Notes: generated from the sequence alone by a model not told the origin. DNA of 64,000 nt from Sva-07 sp963747375 (GCA_963747375.1 CAVVFL010000035.1:124001-188000); one strand, 5' to 3'; shown: positions 10,271-20,908, counted from the stretch's first letter. A program made the numbers and translations.

Positions 10271-10276
10271 ACGGTA
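10271..10276 (-). promoter_or_regulatory. -10 box TACCGT of the GNAT gene
   Basis: On the minus strand TACCGT ends 7 nt before the ATG at 10263. It faces the divergent box at 10308. Confidence 0.5.
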
Positions 10277-10307
10277 ATTGGCGTTGGCCGCCATCGGCGC
10301 GTTGCCG

Positions 10308-10313
10308 TACGGT
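10308..10313 (+). promoter_or_regulatory. -10 box TACGGT of the ABC exporter operon
   Basis: TACGGT ends 7 nt before the GTG at 10321. A TTGGCC lies about 18 nt further upstream as a possible -35. Confidence 0.5.
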
Positions 10314-10320
10314 CGCCCTC

Positions 10321-11259
10321 GTGCCGTCGCCGATCATCACCGCCCGCGACCTGCGCAAGCAGTTCGGTGACTTCGTGGCGGTCGACGGCATCGACTTCGA
10401 GGTGGCACCGGGTGAATCGTTCGGATTCCTCGGCCCGAACGGCGCCGGCAAGACCTCGACGATGCGCATGATCGGTTGTGTGTCGCCGATCACGTCGGGC
10501 CGGCTGCAGATCTTCGATCTCGATGCGACGACCGACGGCGCTGCCATCCGGGCGCGGATGGGAGTGGTTCCGCAGGCCGACCAGCTCGACGCCGAGCTGA
10601 CCGTCGTCGAGAATCTCGTCATCTACGGGCGGTACTTCGACATTCCCCGCGCCGAGTGCAAGCGCCGTGCCGCCGAACTCCTCGAGTTCGTGCAGCTCAC
10701 CGAGCGGGCCGACGAACGCGTCGACCCGTTGTCGGGTGGCATGAAGCGCCGGCTCACGATCGCCCGCTCGCTGATGAGCGAACCCGACCTCCTCCTGCTC
10801 GACGAGCCGACCACCGGCCTCGACCCGCAAGCCCGCCACATCCTCTGGGATCGGTTGTACCGGTTGAAGCAACGCGGCGTCACGCTCGTGCTGACCACCC
10901 ATTACATGGACGAGGCGGAACAGCTCTGCGATCGTCTCGTGGTGATGGACCAGGGCCGCATCGTCGCCGAGGGTTCACCGCGCGGACTGATCGACGAGTA
11001 CGCCACCCGCGAGGTGCTCGAGTTGCGGTTCCTGACCGGTGACGTCGGCGACGACGACGGCGTTGCCGAGGTCGACATCGCGGGCATCGGAGAACGCTCC
11101 GAAACGCTGCCCGACCGCATCCTGATCTACGCCCACGACGGTGAAGCCGCTCTCGCCGAGGTGCATCGACGGGGCCTCGATCCGGTGGGCAGCCTCGTGC
11201 GGCGCAGCTCGCTCGAAGATGTGTTCCTCCGCCTGACCGGCCGGACGCTGATCGACTGA
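10321..11259 (+). CDS. ABC-2 exporter ATP-binding protein (NodI/DrrA type)
   Basis: A 312-aa ATPase. Walker A GPNGAGKTSTM, Q-loop VVPQADQLD, signature LSGGMKRRL, Walker B LLLLDEPTTGLDP and switch TTHYMDEAE are all present. After the nucleotide-binding domain comes the extra C-terminal domain of about 80 aa found in DrrA/NodI proteins. It drives export of a lipid, drug or polysaccharide through the two permeases encoded next, 3 nt downstream. Intact; GTG start placed behind a leaderless-type promoter. Confidence 0.92.
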   Translation: MPSPIITARDLRKQFGDFVAVDGIDFEVAPGESFGFLGPNGAGKTSTMRMIGCVSPITSGRLQIFDLDATTDGAAIRARMGVVPQADQLDAELTVVENLVIYGRYFDIPRAECKRRAAELLEFVQLTERADERVDPLSGGMKRRLTIARSLMSEPDLLLLDEPTTGLDPQARHILWDRLYRLKQRGVTLVLTTHYMDEAEQLCDRLVVMDQGRIVAEGSPRGLIDEYATREVLELRFLTGDVGDDDGVAEVDIAGIGERSETLPDRILIYAHDGEAALAEVHRRGLDPVGSLVRRSSLEDVFLRLTGRTLID

Positions 11260-11262
11260 CCG

Positions 11263-12045
11263 ATGTCGACACCGACGACGCTGAGGGTCTGGGAGAGCCA
11301 GGCCATGGTGTACCGCAAGATCTGGCGGTCGCACCTCCTGCTCGCCTTCGGTCAGCCGCTGCTCTACCTGCTGGCGATGGGGCTCGGAGTCGGTGCGCTG
11401 ATCGACGACAACAACGCGTCGGTCGAGTCGCTCGGTGGGATCAGCTACTTCGAGTTCCTGGCTCCGGCGCTGCTGGCGACCACGGCCATGATCAGTGCCG
11501 GCCAGGCGTCGTTGTGGGAGGTGCTCGACGGCTTCCTCTGGAGCAACCGCTACCGGGCGATGGCGGCAACGCCGTTGTCGCCCACGCAGATCGCCACGGG
11601 CCTGGGGGCGTGGCACGCCACGCGCACGGCCATCGGTGTCTCCGGCGTGGCCGTGGCGCTGGCGCTGTTCGCCGACACCCGAACCTGGGGAGTGCTCGCC
11701 GCGGTGCCGGTCGCCGTGCTGTGCGGTTTGGCATTCGCGCTGCCGCTGTCGGCCTGGTCGGCGACCCGATACGGAGGCTCGTCGTTTCCCGCGATCATCC
11801 GCTTCGGGCTGCTGCCGATGTTCCTGCTCGGTGGCGCGTTCTTCCCGGTCGATCAGTTGCCCGGCTGGCTGGAACCCGTCGCCTACGTGACACCGTTGTG
11901 GCACGCGATCCAGCTGTGCCGAGGGTTCGTGATCGAGTCGGTCGATCCGGGCAACATCGCCGTGCACCTGGCCGTCATCTCCGCCTACGTGGTCGCCGGA
12001 TGGCTGGCGTGTCGTGTCACCTTCACCCGCCGGTTGATGCCATGA
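11263..12045 (+). CDS. ABC-2 type permease 1 (NodJ/DrrB-like)
   Basis: A 260-aa protein with about six membrane helices and the ABC-2 signature region FLAPALLATTAMISAGQ and the C-terminal LPGWLEPVAYVTPLWHAIQL. It starts 3 nt after the ATPase gene and ends overlapping the second permease by 4 nt (ATGA). Two unlike permeases suggest a heterodimeric channel. Confidence 0.88.
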   Translation: MSTPTTLRVWESQAMVYRKIWRSHLLLAFGQPLLYLLAMGLGVGALIDDNNASVESLGGISYFEFLAPALLATTAMISAGQASLWEVLDGFLWSNRYRAMAATPLSPTQIATGLGAWHATRTAIGVSGVAVALALFADTRTWGVLAAVPVAVLCGLAFALPLSAWSATRYGGSSFPAIIRFGLLPMFLLGGAFFPVDQLPGWLEPVAYVTPLWHAIQLCRGFVIESVDPGNIAVHLAVISAYVVAGWLACRVTFTRRLMP

Positions 12046-12884
12046 CCGCTGAGATCACGATCACCCCGCCCGCCATGCCGCCTCGTCGGTCGACCGCGCT
12101 GCGAATCCTGCCGATGGCGTTGCTCACGGCGCGCCGTCCCCATCGCCTCGTCGAGCGCAGCGTGATGTTCTACCGGCGGGCCTGGATGTTGCTCGTGTCC
12201 GGGTTCTTCGAGCCGTTGTTGTACCTGCTGCTCGTCCAGGTCGGTTTCGCGACGCTCGTGGGCGACATCGTGGTCGACGGCGTGAGCTACGACTACGCCT
12301 TGTTCGTGGCGCCGGCGCTGCTCGCGTCGTCGGCGATGAACGGCGCGATCTTCGACGCGACGGGCAACGTGTTCGAGAAGCTCCGCCACACCAAGCTCTA
12401 CGACACGGTGCTCGCCACGCCGATGACGGCTGCCGACGTGGCCCTCGGGGAAATTCTCGGGGCCGTGCTCCGTGGCACCCTCTACTCGATCGCGTTCGTG
12501 TTCACGATGTGGATTCTCGGGCTCGTCGGATCGCCGTTGATCGTGCTCGCGGTCCCGGTGTGCATGTTGATCGCGTTCGCGTTCGCGGCCGCGGGCATGG
12601 CGGCGGCGACGTACATGCGGGCGTGGTCGGACCTCGAGTACGTCAACGCCGTCACGCTGCCGCTGTTGTTGTTCTCGGCGACGTTCTACCCGATCTCGAG
12701 CTACGGACAGTGGAGCTGGCTCGTGCAGCTGAGCCCGCTGTACCACGGCGTCGTCGTGGTGCGGGGCCTCAACCTCGGCGTGCTCGAATGGAGCATGCTC
12801 GGCAACCTGGCCGTGCTCGCTGCCCTTGCACTTGCGGGCCTCGCTGTGACCGCCCGACGCATCGAAGGGCTCCTCTTGCGCTGA
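12042..12884 (+). CDS. ABC-2 type permease 2
   Basis: A 280-aa homologue of the preceding permease with the same helix order; the signature region reads LFVAPALLASSAMNGAIFDA and the C-terminal part WSWLVQLSPLYHGVVVVRG. It begins inside the stop codon of permease 1 (ATGA), so the three genes form one coupled operon. A longer in-frame extension exists upstream but would overlap permease 1 fully and is rejected. Confidence 0.88.
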   Translation: MTAEITITPPAMPPRRSTALRILPMALLTARRPHRLVERSVMFYRRAWMLLVSGFFEPLLYLLLVQVGFATLVGDIVVDGVSYDYALFVAPALLASSAMNGAIFDATGNVFEKLRHTKLYDTVLATPMTAADVALGEILGAVLRGTLYSIAFVFTMWILGLVGSPLIVLAVPVCMLIAFAFAAAGMAAATYMRAWSDLEYVNAVTLPLLLFSATFYPISSYGQWSWLVQLSPLYHGVVVVRGLNLGVLEWSMLGNLAVLAALALAGLAVTARRIEGLLLR

Positions 12885-12966
12885 CCCGATCGTTGCGGAC
12901 CCGACCCCGACCGACCGGTTCGCGCTTTGTTACGGGATCAGCGCGAGCCTGTCACGGAAGCGCTCG

Positions 12967-12972
12967 TATCCT
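12967..12972 (+). promoter_or_regulatory. -10 box TATCCT of msrA
   Basis: TATCCT ends 7 nt before ATG 12980. Confidence 0.5.
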
Positions 12973-12979
12973 GATTTTC

Positions 12980-13637
12980 ATGCTGTTCCGCAAGAACGCC
13001 CAGATGGTCGACGCTGCCGATGCGCTCGCCGGCCGGACCGATCAGACGATGCCGGTCCCCGAGTCGCACTTCGTCAACGGCCGTCCCCTCGTCGGCCCCT
13101 GGCCCGAGGGCATGAAGACCGCGGTGTTCGCGATGGGTTGCTTCTGGGGTGTCGAGCGCACGTTCTGGCAACTCGACGGCGTGTACTCCACGTTCGTCGG
13201 ATACGCCGGTGGCTACACGCCGAATGCGACGTACGAGGAGGTCTGCTCGGGGCGCACGGGGCACACCGAAGCCGTCGCCGTCGTGTACGACCCCGACGTC
13301 ATCAGCTACGAACGACTGCTCCAGACCTTCTGGGAGGGCCACGACCCGACCCAGGGGATGCGCCAGGGCAACGACATCGGCAGCCAGTACCGCAGTGCGA
13401 TCCTGCTGACCGATGACTCGCAACGAGCGATCGTCGAGTCGACGAGAGGCAGTGTTCCAGGAGCGCCTCGACGCCGCCGGGTTCGGCGAGATCACCACCG
13501 AGGTCGCGCCGATCGACCTCGCGTCCGGCTTCTTCTACGCCGAGCCGTACCACCAGCAGTACCTCGCCAAGAACCCCAACGGCTACTGCGGCGTCGGCGG
13601 CACAGGCGTCAGCTGCCCCATCGGCCTCACCGCCTGA
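12980..13637 (+). CDS. msrA: Peptide methionine-(S)-sulfoxide reductase A (one frameshift)
   Basis: About 218 aa. The catalytic motif GCFWGVERTF with the reactive cysteine, the GYAGG loop and the NDIGSQYRS segment identify MsrA, and the C-terminal GYCG and SCPIGL cysteines are the usual recycling pair. It repairs oxidised methionine with thioredoxin. One extra base near 13441-13450 breaks the frame between SQRAIVES and EAVFQERLDAAGF; the two parts join naturally if it is removed. Confidence 0.9.
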
Positions 13638-13650
13638 CCCCACCGGCATC

Positions 13651-13716
13651 GCCGAAATTCTCCGAAATCTCGGATGCCGACGCTGTGCGCGCAACGTCTG
13701 AGCGCGAATTTCAGGC
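13651..13716. repeat. Nested palindromic intergenic element, copy 1 (divergent copy)
   Basis: Outer arms GAAATTC (13654-13660) and GAATTTC (13706-13712) flank an inner TGCGCGCA palindrome (13686-13693). It sits between the convergent ends of msrA and the CaiB gene, whose stop codon lies in the right arm. It is related to the copies at 29171 and 63721. Confidence 0.5.
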
Positions 13717-14856
13717 TTTTGGCGGTGGTTCGTCGGTCCAGCCGGAGTTGCGGATGGCGTCGCCGTCGGCGTCGAGGGGTCGGCCCGACCAGCGCAGTCG
13801 ACCGGGGGTGGCGGACAGGCGGGCGATCAGGCCCTGCATCGGTGTGCCACCGACGTCGGCGATCGCATGGCGGGCGGCGTAGTGCGGATCGACGGCGATG
13901 TCGGCCATGTCGTAGACCGGACCGATCGCAGCTTCGGCAGCGGTGAACACGTCGAGCACCTCGGCCTGCGTCCGTCGAGCACACCAGTCGGTCATGATCT
14001 CCTCGAGTTCGAGGCGGTGAGCCGTGCGGCCTTCGAACGTGTCGAAGCGGGAGTCGTCGCCGACACCGAGCACGCCCATCACCCGCGCTGCCACCGAATC
14101 GCTGCTCGTCGACACCGCGATCCACCGCCCGTCGCTGCATCGATACGTTCCGCGCGGCACGGTGTACGGGAGCCCGGCGCCGAGCCGCGGCTGCTGCTCG
14201 CCGCTGATGCCGTAGAGCGACACGAGTGGCCCCATCATCTGGAACATCGTTTCGAGCAGGTTGGCATCGACCACCTGACCGACGCCCGAATGCAGCGCGA
14301 CCATCGTGGCGAACGCTGCCGCGAGGCCGGTGACCTCGTCGGTGAGCGCGATCGGTGGCAGGAGCGGCTGTCCGTCGGGCTCGCCGCTGAGCGCCGCGAG
14401 TCCGGACATCGCCTCGGCGATCGTGGCGAAGCCGGGACGCGACGCGTACGGGCCGTCCTGGCCGAACCCGCTGACCCGGGTCATCACCAGCTTCGGGTTC
14501 CGCTCGAGCAGCACGTCGGGTCCGAGGCCGAGGCGCTCCATCGTGCCGGGTCGGGAGTTCTCGACGAGCACGTGCGCACCGTCGACGAGCTCGAGCAGCA
14601 CTGCACGATCCGCGTCGTCCTTCACGTCGAGGACGACGGTGCGCTTGTTGCGGTTGACGAGCTTCCACCACAGGCCCTCGCCGTCGCGTGGGTCGCGCCA
14701 CGCCATGTTGCGCAGGCTGTCGCCGCCCGGTCGCTCCACCTTGATCACGTCGGCGCCGAAGTCGGCGAGATAGCGCGCGCAGTTGGGCCCGGCGAGCACG
14801 GTCGACATGTCGATCACGCGCAGCCCGTCGAGCGCTCCTCGCCGATCGTCGTTCAT
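13711..14856 (-). CDS. CaiB/BaiF family (class III) CoA-transferase
   Basis: A 381-aa protein. It starts with LRVIDMSTVLAGPNCARYL and FGADVIKVERPGGD, followed by VLVENSRPGTMERLGLG and VSGFGQDGPYASRPGF. VVDANLLETMF carries the aspartate that forms the acyl-anhydride intermediate in this family. Members move CoA between carboxylic acids or racemise alpha-methylacyl-CoA; the substrate cannot be read here. ATG 14856 overlaps the preceding aminotransferase stop (ATGA), so the two are coupled. Intact; a start at 14865 is possible. Confidence 0.88.
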   Translation of the reverse strand: MNDDRRGALDGLRVIDMSTVLAGPNCARYLADFGADVIKVERPGGDSLRNMAWRDPRDGEGLWWKLVNRNKRTVVLDVKDDADRAVLLELVDGAHVLVENSRPGTMERLGLGPDVLLERNPKLVMTRVSGFGQDGPYASRPGFATIAEAMSGLAALSGEPDGQPLLPPIALTDEVTGLAAAFATMVALHSGVGQVVDANLLETMFQMMGPLVSLYGISGEQQPRLGAGLPYTVPRGTYRCSDGRWIAVSTSSDSVAARVMGVLGVGDDSRFDTFEGRTAHRLELEEIMTDWCARRTQAEVLDVFTAAEAAIGPVYDMADIAVDPHYAARHAIADVGGTPMQGLIARLSATPGRLRWSGRPLDADGDAIRNSGWTDEPPPKA

Positions 14857-15993
14857 GGGCGCCATCGCCCGAGCAGATCGCAGGCCTCGGCCATGTCGGC
14901 TCCCGTGCCGGCGTAGGAGAAGCGGACGTACTCGTGGCCGCGGGCGAGGTCGAAGTCGATCCCCGAGGTTGCCGCGACGCCGGCCTCGTGCAGCCAGCGC
15001 CGGGTCAACTCCAACGAGTCGATGCCGAGTTCGGTCGTGAGATGGGGCACGTGGGCGTACACGTAGAACGCTCCGTCGGCAGGTGCGATCTCGGTGATGC
15101 CGGCGGCCGCGAGGCCGTCGATCACGATCGTGCGGTTCTCGCGGTACCGGGCGACGTGACCGTCGAGTTCATCGGTTGCGTCGAGGGCCGCAAGGGCAGC
15201 GACCTGTGAGACGTGTGGCGCGCAGATGTAGAGGTTCTGCTGGAGGCGTTCGACGGTCTCGATCAACGAGTCGGGCACCACGATCCAGCCGACCCGCCAT
15301 CCGGTCATCGACCAGTACTTCGAGAAGCTGTTGACCACGACGGCGTCGGGATGGACGTCGAGTACCCGTGCGGCGGGCGGGCCATCGACGATCCCGTGGT
15401 AGATCTCGTCGGCGATCACGGCGATCCCGCGCTCCCGACAGGTGGCGGTCACGTCGGCCAGCGACTGTGCACTCAGCACCGTCCCCGTCGGATTGGACGG
15501 TGAGGCGAGCACCAGGCCGGCGAGTTCGCCTGCGCGGTCGAGGTGCTGCGCGGTCGGGGCCCACCGGGTGTCGGGGCCAACCGGGATCGGCACCGGCGTC
15601 AGACCGAGGGCGATCAACGCGTTGCGATAGCACGGGTATCCCGGTTCCAGCACGCCGACACGGTCTCCGGGCTCGAACAACGTGAGGAACGCGAGGGTGA
15701 ATCCCGCCGAGGCGCCGGCGACCACGAGCACGCGACTCGACGTCGACGCCCTCGTAGCGGTCGGCCAGGCGTCGTCGGAGCGACTGCAGTCCGGCGGCGT
15801 TCGTGTAGCCGAGCGGCCGGTCGAGATGGTTGCGCACTGCGTCGCGAGCCGCGACGGGGAGCGGCGTCGACGGCTGACCGACCTCGAGATGCAGGATCCG
15901 ACGTCCCGAGGCCTCGAGCGCGCCCGCCTCGCGGCTCATCGCCATCGCATGGAACGGCGGAACACTCGCAGCTCGTACGGCAGCCTCGATCAC
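14853..15993 (-). CDS. Class I/II PLP aminotransferase (one frameshift)
   Basis: About 380 aa. N-terminal HLEVGQPSTPLPVAARDAV, then LVLASPSNPTGTVLS, IADEIYHGI and NSFSKYWSMTGWRVGW with the PLP lysine in SFSK, ending HEYVRFSYAG. The frame slips by one base near 15735 between GVDVES and VLVVAGASAGF. GTG 15993 is the best start. The coupled CaiB gene suggests a shared amino- or keto-acid pathway, with no further proof. It is distinct from the aminotransferase at 7777. Confidence 0.82.
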
Positions 15994-16157
15994 CCGCCGA
16001 TTGTCCCACTTGCGGGAGCGCCGGCCCCATTCGCCCGAATCGTCAAGGTTTTGGACCGCTCCTTGACTTTGCAGATCGCTGACCATCCCCGTGGATGTCG
16101 CTGACCGTGGTCCCCTTACCGTGCTGTGTGGCCTCAAGACGAGGCGGAGTCAGACCG

Positions 16158-16651
16158 ATGAGGAACCGTATGGATCTCCAACACAACGCCAGGACTGGCC
16201 GGGATGCCCGCGACAGCGGGTTCTCGATCGTCGAGATCGTCATTGCGATCGTGCTGATGGGCACCGTCGTGATCGCCGTTCTGAACGCCGTCACCACGAG
16301 CGTGAAGGCATCGTCGGTGAGCCGTTCCGCAGCGCAGGTCGAGACCGCCGTCGTGAATGCGGCCGACCGCGTCAACCGCGCGCCGAAGCGCTGCGACTAC
16401 ACGATCTACGTCCAAGCCGCGGTCCAGACCGAGGGTTGGCCGGCCGATACCGCCACGGTGACCCAGGAGTACTACGTGCCCGGCCCGGACGCCACTGTCG
16501 AGGGCACCTGGGCGACCGGTGCCGGCTGGTTCGCCCGGCTGTTCCGGACCCGCTCCGGCCGACCTGCTCGTGCAGCGGGTCACGATTTCGATCACAAGCC
16601 CCGACGGCGCGCGTCCGTCGCAACATTGAGGTGGTGAAGTCCGATGTCTGA
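16158..16651 (+). CDS. Type IV prepilin-like minor pilin, PilV/PilE type (two frameshifts)
   Basis: The class III signal peptide reads DSG|FSIVEIVIAIVLMGTVV, with cleavage after Gly, Glu at mature position 5 and a hydrophobic helix, followed by a small globular part. As written the frame ends at 16637. Single extra bases near 16550 and 16610 move the coding sense into VQRVTISITSPDG and finally IEVVKSDV with a stop at 16651, which overlaps the next start codon by 8 nt. GAGGCGGAG lies 8 nt before ATG 16158. It is the first of three overlapping prepilin genes and probably a minor pilin of the type IV pilus encoded at 30-38 kb. Confidence 0.72.
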
Positions 16652-19038
16652 TCATTCGTCGAACACGCGAATTCGCGAGACGCGGTTGCGGGACGGGGGG
16701 ATGACACTCCCCGAGCTGGTGATCGCCATCTCCATGATGGGTCTGATCGTGACCGTGCTCTCCAGCGCCATCATCGTGACGCTTCGTCAGCAGGACAACA
16801 CGGAGGGCCGCCTCAACGTTGCCCAGGCCGAGCAGAGCATCAGCATGTGGATACCGGCCGACCTGTCGTCCGCGAGCGTCGTCGACACCAGCCCGGAGGC
16901 GACCCCGTGCGGGGCCACTGTCTGCGACGGCATCGATCTGAGCGGCGGTTCCAACGTCCTGATGCTGTCGTGGGAGAGCGTCGATGGCGACGGCACCGTC
17001 ACCACGACGAATGTCTCGTACCACTTCGCCCCGAGCGCCGACGGTCTGACCTACGAACTCTCCCGCGTGGAGTGCACCGACTCGGGAGGCGGATGGTCGT
17101 GCTCGTCACGCGTCGTCCTGCGCGACCTGCCCGGTCCGCCGGCCGGAGATCCGTTCGTGCCCGGGGTGGCAAACGGTGCCAGCGTGCCATGATCCCGTTG
17201 CTCCGGTGGCATGCACCCGGCCCGACTGGGTGATCATCGTCAGCGAGCCGCTGGCACCCGACGCGATCAGCGCCGACCAGACGGCGAACGAGTCGGACCG
17301 CAAGGACGCCAACCGGGTGATCGTGTCGATCAACGGCGGCGGTGATGCCGCCGGCGCCGGCGGTGGTATCAACCAGATCAGCATCACCGCCGGCGGCACG
17401 GTCCGCACCTCGATCGACGCCAACAGCGTGCAGGGTGCACCGTCGTTCACCGAGGCGTTCAGCCGGTGCGGTGGACCGATGACGCTCGTCGTCGACGAGT
17501 CCGGCTCGATCGGTAGCTGCCATCGGCGAGGTGCGAGACGGTGTTCGCCGTTTCGTCCAGGCGCTCGCCGGCACACCGGTCAAGCTCCAGATCGTGCGGT
17601 TCGACTCGGTGTCCGGCGTGCTGGGCTCGTCGGATTGGCACCACTACTTCGACATGACCCAACAGGCGGACGTCGATCAACTGCTCGCAGCGATCGACGA
17701 CCTGCAATCGAGGGCCAGCACCAACTGGGAGGACGCCCTGTTCCGGACGTTCTACCAGGCCGACGGATCGACGGCTCCGATCATTCCGGAGACCGTCGTG
17801 TTCTTCACCGACGGTGTGCCGACAACGGAGCGCCTTGCCCAGCGAGCGACTCCGGGAGTGCTTCCTGCTCAGCCGCCCGCCCCCGGCGCCCCATGGCCGG
17901 ACTCGAACGGCTCCAGGTACAACCAGGTGGCGTTCAACCGGGCGGACTTCATCGCCAACAAGTTCCGGCGCAGCGTCCGCCTCGTCGGTGTCGGCGTCGG
18001 CAGCGGCATCACCCAGTCGTCCGACTGGATCGTCGACCCAGGCGCCGGCTACCGCACCGTCACGGAGCGCGGTTCCTACAGCCACGTGCGTGAATCGATG
18101 GAGTACCAGGCTCGGTACCAGAAGAAGAACTCGTCGAACGGCGCCTACTACTGGGTGGACTTGCGCACCTACGACCGGCAGACAGCAATCGGCGCAACGA
18201 CACCCACCGCTGGAACGCGATCACCGAGGCCGAGTACAGGGCAGCCGACACGCGAACGTCGGACGACGCCAACGACGGGCTCCAGTACGGGCTCATGCAG
18301 GTCCCGGTCACCACGGCGGAGTACAACGCCAACTCGTCCAACCCCGCCTACCGCACGGTGTCGAAGACGTGGAGCGACGGCCCCGACTGGGAGGTCTGGA
18401 CCGGATCGTCCGACGGATCGAGCCAGTACCGCACCTCGAAGCTCTACAACTCGCCGCCGTACAGCGGCTATGACCCGGCGGTGACGGCGAGGACCCGCAA
18501 CGACACGATTCTCGCTCGGCTGATCTCGGGCAACGACAACGGGACGCCGGCGGTGTGGGACGGCAGCAACTACACGAACGCCGAGATCGCCGACATGTAC
18601 GTCCTGCCCCAGTGGTCGCAGTTCGGTACCGCGATGGAGGAGATCGCGCTCGGCGAATGCGGTGGCACGCTGACCCTGCAGACGAAGCTCGGCAGCACCA
18701 CCGCTCCGGATTCGTTCCGGTACCAGAACAGCGCGGTCACCGACTCGAGCGGCGCCCCGTTCGATCTCGAGCCGACGGTCGTGACGACCAATCAGCAGTT
18801 CGCCACCGGGACGTTCGACTTCCCGATCCCGAACGGCCAGTTCGTCACGGTCGACGTGCTCCCGCAGAACTACTCGGAGCTGACGGCGTACAGCCCGGGG
18901 TCGTGGACCTGCCGAGCCGGCAACCAGAACCGGCCGTTCGACCTCATCGACATCCCCGATGCCGGTGCCTGGAAGGGCATCAGGGTACGAGTCGCGGCGA
19001 ACGAGGCCGTGTCCTGCAGCCTGTCGGTGACCCGATGA
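16644..19038 (+). CDS. Prepilin-like protein fused to a von Willebrand factor A domain (frameshifted)
   Basis: The N-terminus has a prepilin motif RDGG|MTLPELVIAISMMGLIV (Glu5 present). The frame as given stops at 17192, but sense continues one base out of phase through NRVIVSINGGGDAAGAG into a vWA domain. All metal-site (MIDAS) elements of that domain are visible: DESGS (about 17494), Thr in ASTNWEDAL (about 17720) and Asp in FFTDGVPT (about 17810). Further shifts occur near 17190 and 17517 (extra base) and 18183 (missing base, or two extra). A beta-rich C-terminus ends in VSCSLSVTR. No signal peptide or good start precedes the vWA part, so a fusion of about 797 aa is preferred over two genes. 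It may be an adhesive modular minor pilin. Confidence 0.62.
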
Positions 19039-20908
19039 GCCGGCAGGCAGGTCGACTCCGGCGCAGACGCAATCGTGTCCGACGAACGTTCCAACCCGCG
19101 ACATCGCTGGGCGGAAACCGGAGCGGGCAGGATCGTGACGACGGCTCGGTGCTCGTCTCGTGCTCGTGATGATCGTCATCGGGTCGCTCATCGTCATCCC
19201 GACGATGAAGTACGCGATGACGGTCCTGTCGGCGAACACGGTGCTCAGCGAGAAGACCAAGCGCATCGAGAGCACGAAGGCCGGTCTGCGGCTCTCGCTG
19301 GCCGATCCCGTCAGGCTCTACGAGGCATGCGATGGCGGGCCGTCGACCCCCGTCGAACTGGCTCCGATCTCGATGGGTGACATCCGTGTCACGACCAACT
19401 GCTACTGGATCGGCTACCAGTCCGCCCAGTCGGCCGACGAACTCCGGGTCGGCGTGACGTCGACTCAGCTCGGGCACGGCGCCACCCGAGGAACTCGAGG
19501 GCAGCTCGTGGTGCCCGCCTCAGCCGTCACGGACCGCGCCGTGCGACTTCGAGCCGACGGACCCGGCCTCGTCGAGCGAGTGGTTGACCCAGACCACGCT
19601 GCAGTCGGCGACCGACAAGATCTGGCTGCCGAATCTCCCGGTGCACGGGCTCAACCGCCGTTCGCCTGCCGGGAACCAGATGCCGGCCGGGTTCCCAACG
19701 TGCACGGTCTACTTCCCCGGAACGTATCCCGATCAAGTGGTGCTCGACGGCCCGACCTACTTCACGTCGGGGATCTACTACTTCGAGAACGAGGTGCGGA
19801 TCGAGGGTGGTGCGTCGGTCGTGGTCGGCCTGGGCGCCGTCCCGGGCTGCACGAACGATCAGGAGGCCATCTTCTACGCCGAGAATGTTCCCGGGACGCA
19901 CAACATGAGCGGACTGGGTGGAACCTGGGTGCTCGGGGCCGAGGGACGTGTCGTCGTCGACAACTCGAACGGGTCGGAACTCTCCCTGCGCTTCAACAAG
20001 CGGTATGTGGCTCCCGGCGACACCGGTGACGCACCCTCTCAAGACGTGTCGATCGTCAGCGTGAACGGCGCACTCGCCCCCGACGGGGTGACCGGTGTCG
20101 ACCTGGCCGCGCCAGGAGTCATCGAGGTGCCGGCATCGTTGGTCGGCTCCGACACTCCGTCGCCGGCGACGACCCAGGGCTATCTGCCATCGGTGTTCAC
20201 GCCGGTGAACCCGCTCGCCCTCCCAGCCGCCAGCGGCCGCACCGAGCCAGCCGGCGTGCCCGACGGTGGTCCCGTACGCGGGCGCCGCCAGGGTGTCGTG
20301 GACGGCCGCTCCCGCGGTCGCGAGCCCGTCCGGACCTACAGGGTGACGGCGTCGCCCGGAGGGAGCATCTGCGACGTCGACATGAGCGCTGCACCGGCGT
20401 TGGAATGCGACTTCGTGGGGCTGGCGGTGACCACCGCCTACACGTTCACGGTGACAGCGATCAACGAAGTCGGCACATCGGCACCGTCGTCGCCGAGCGC
20501 TCCGGTGACTCCTGCAGGCCACACTCGGCGCACTGCCGCCGCCTTCGCCGCCGCCTCCGCCGGCTCCGCGTCGACCCCCAGCCGATCATCGACATCGATC
20601 TCCCTGCTGCGGCCGCGGCCACCGTCGACATCCCGGGCTATGTCGCAGTTCCTCAGGGACGTTTCAGGGTCGCAAACCCGAACGGTCTCGGCGTGAAGGT
20701 CTCCGGTGGCGTCCTGGCCGCTCAGTTCGATGTGGCCGACGCACGCGCCGCCGGACCGCAGACGGTCGACATCGGATTCAAGGAGACGGTCGTCCAGCGG
20801 AAGTTCCGGATCGTCTCCACCACCGACGCCGGACACGAGACGTCGACGGCGATCGTGCAGGTGAACCAGAACGGGGCCTACGCGATCAACTCCTGGGACG
20901 TGCAGTAG
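19035..20908 (+). CDS. PilX-like pilin-type protein with fibronectin III domain and proline linker (multiple frameshifts)
   Basis: It starts inside the stop of the vWA gene (ATGA). The N-terminus has an arginine-rich leader and DDGSVLV-LVLVMIVIGSLIV, a PilX_N-like hydrophobic helix without Glu5. A beta-rich region follows (VYFPGTYPDQVVLDG, FTSGIYYFENEVRIEGG), then a fibronectin III-like domain (TYRVTASPGG, TAYTFTVTAINEVGTSAPS), a linker LPPPSPPPPPAP and a C-terminal domain ending INSWDVQ. The frame changes near 19157, 19485, 20262, 20325, 20530 and 20580, some by extra and some by missing bases. The modular layout argues for a surface-exposed minor pilin or tip protein. Confidence 0.55.

Noticed and set aside
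9610..10902. A 430-codon minus-strand frame spanning the GNAT gene and the ABC ATPase
   Set aside because: Only its middle part carries GNAT sense; the rest is antisense to the ATPase gene, which is intact and has all motifs.
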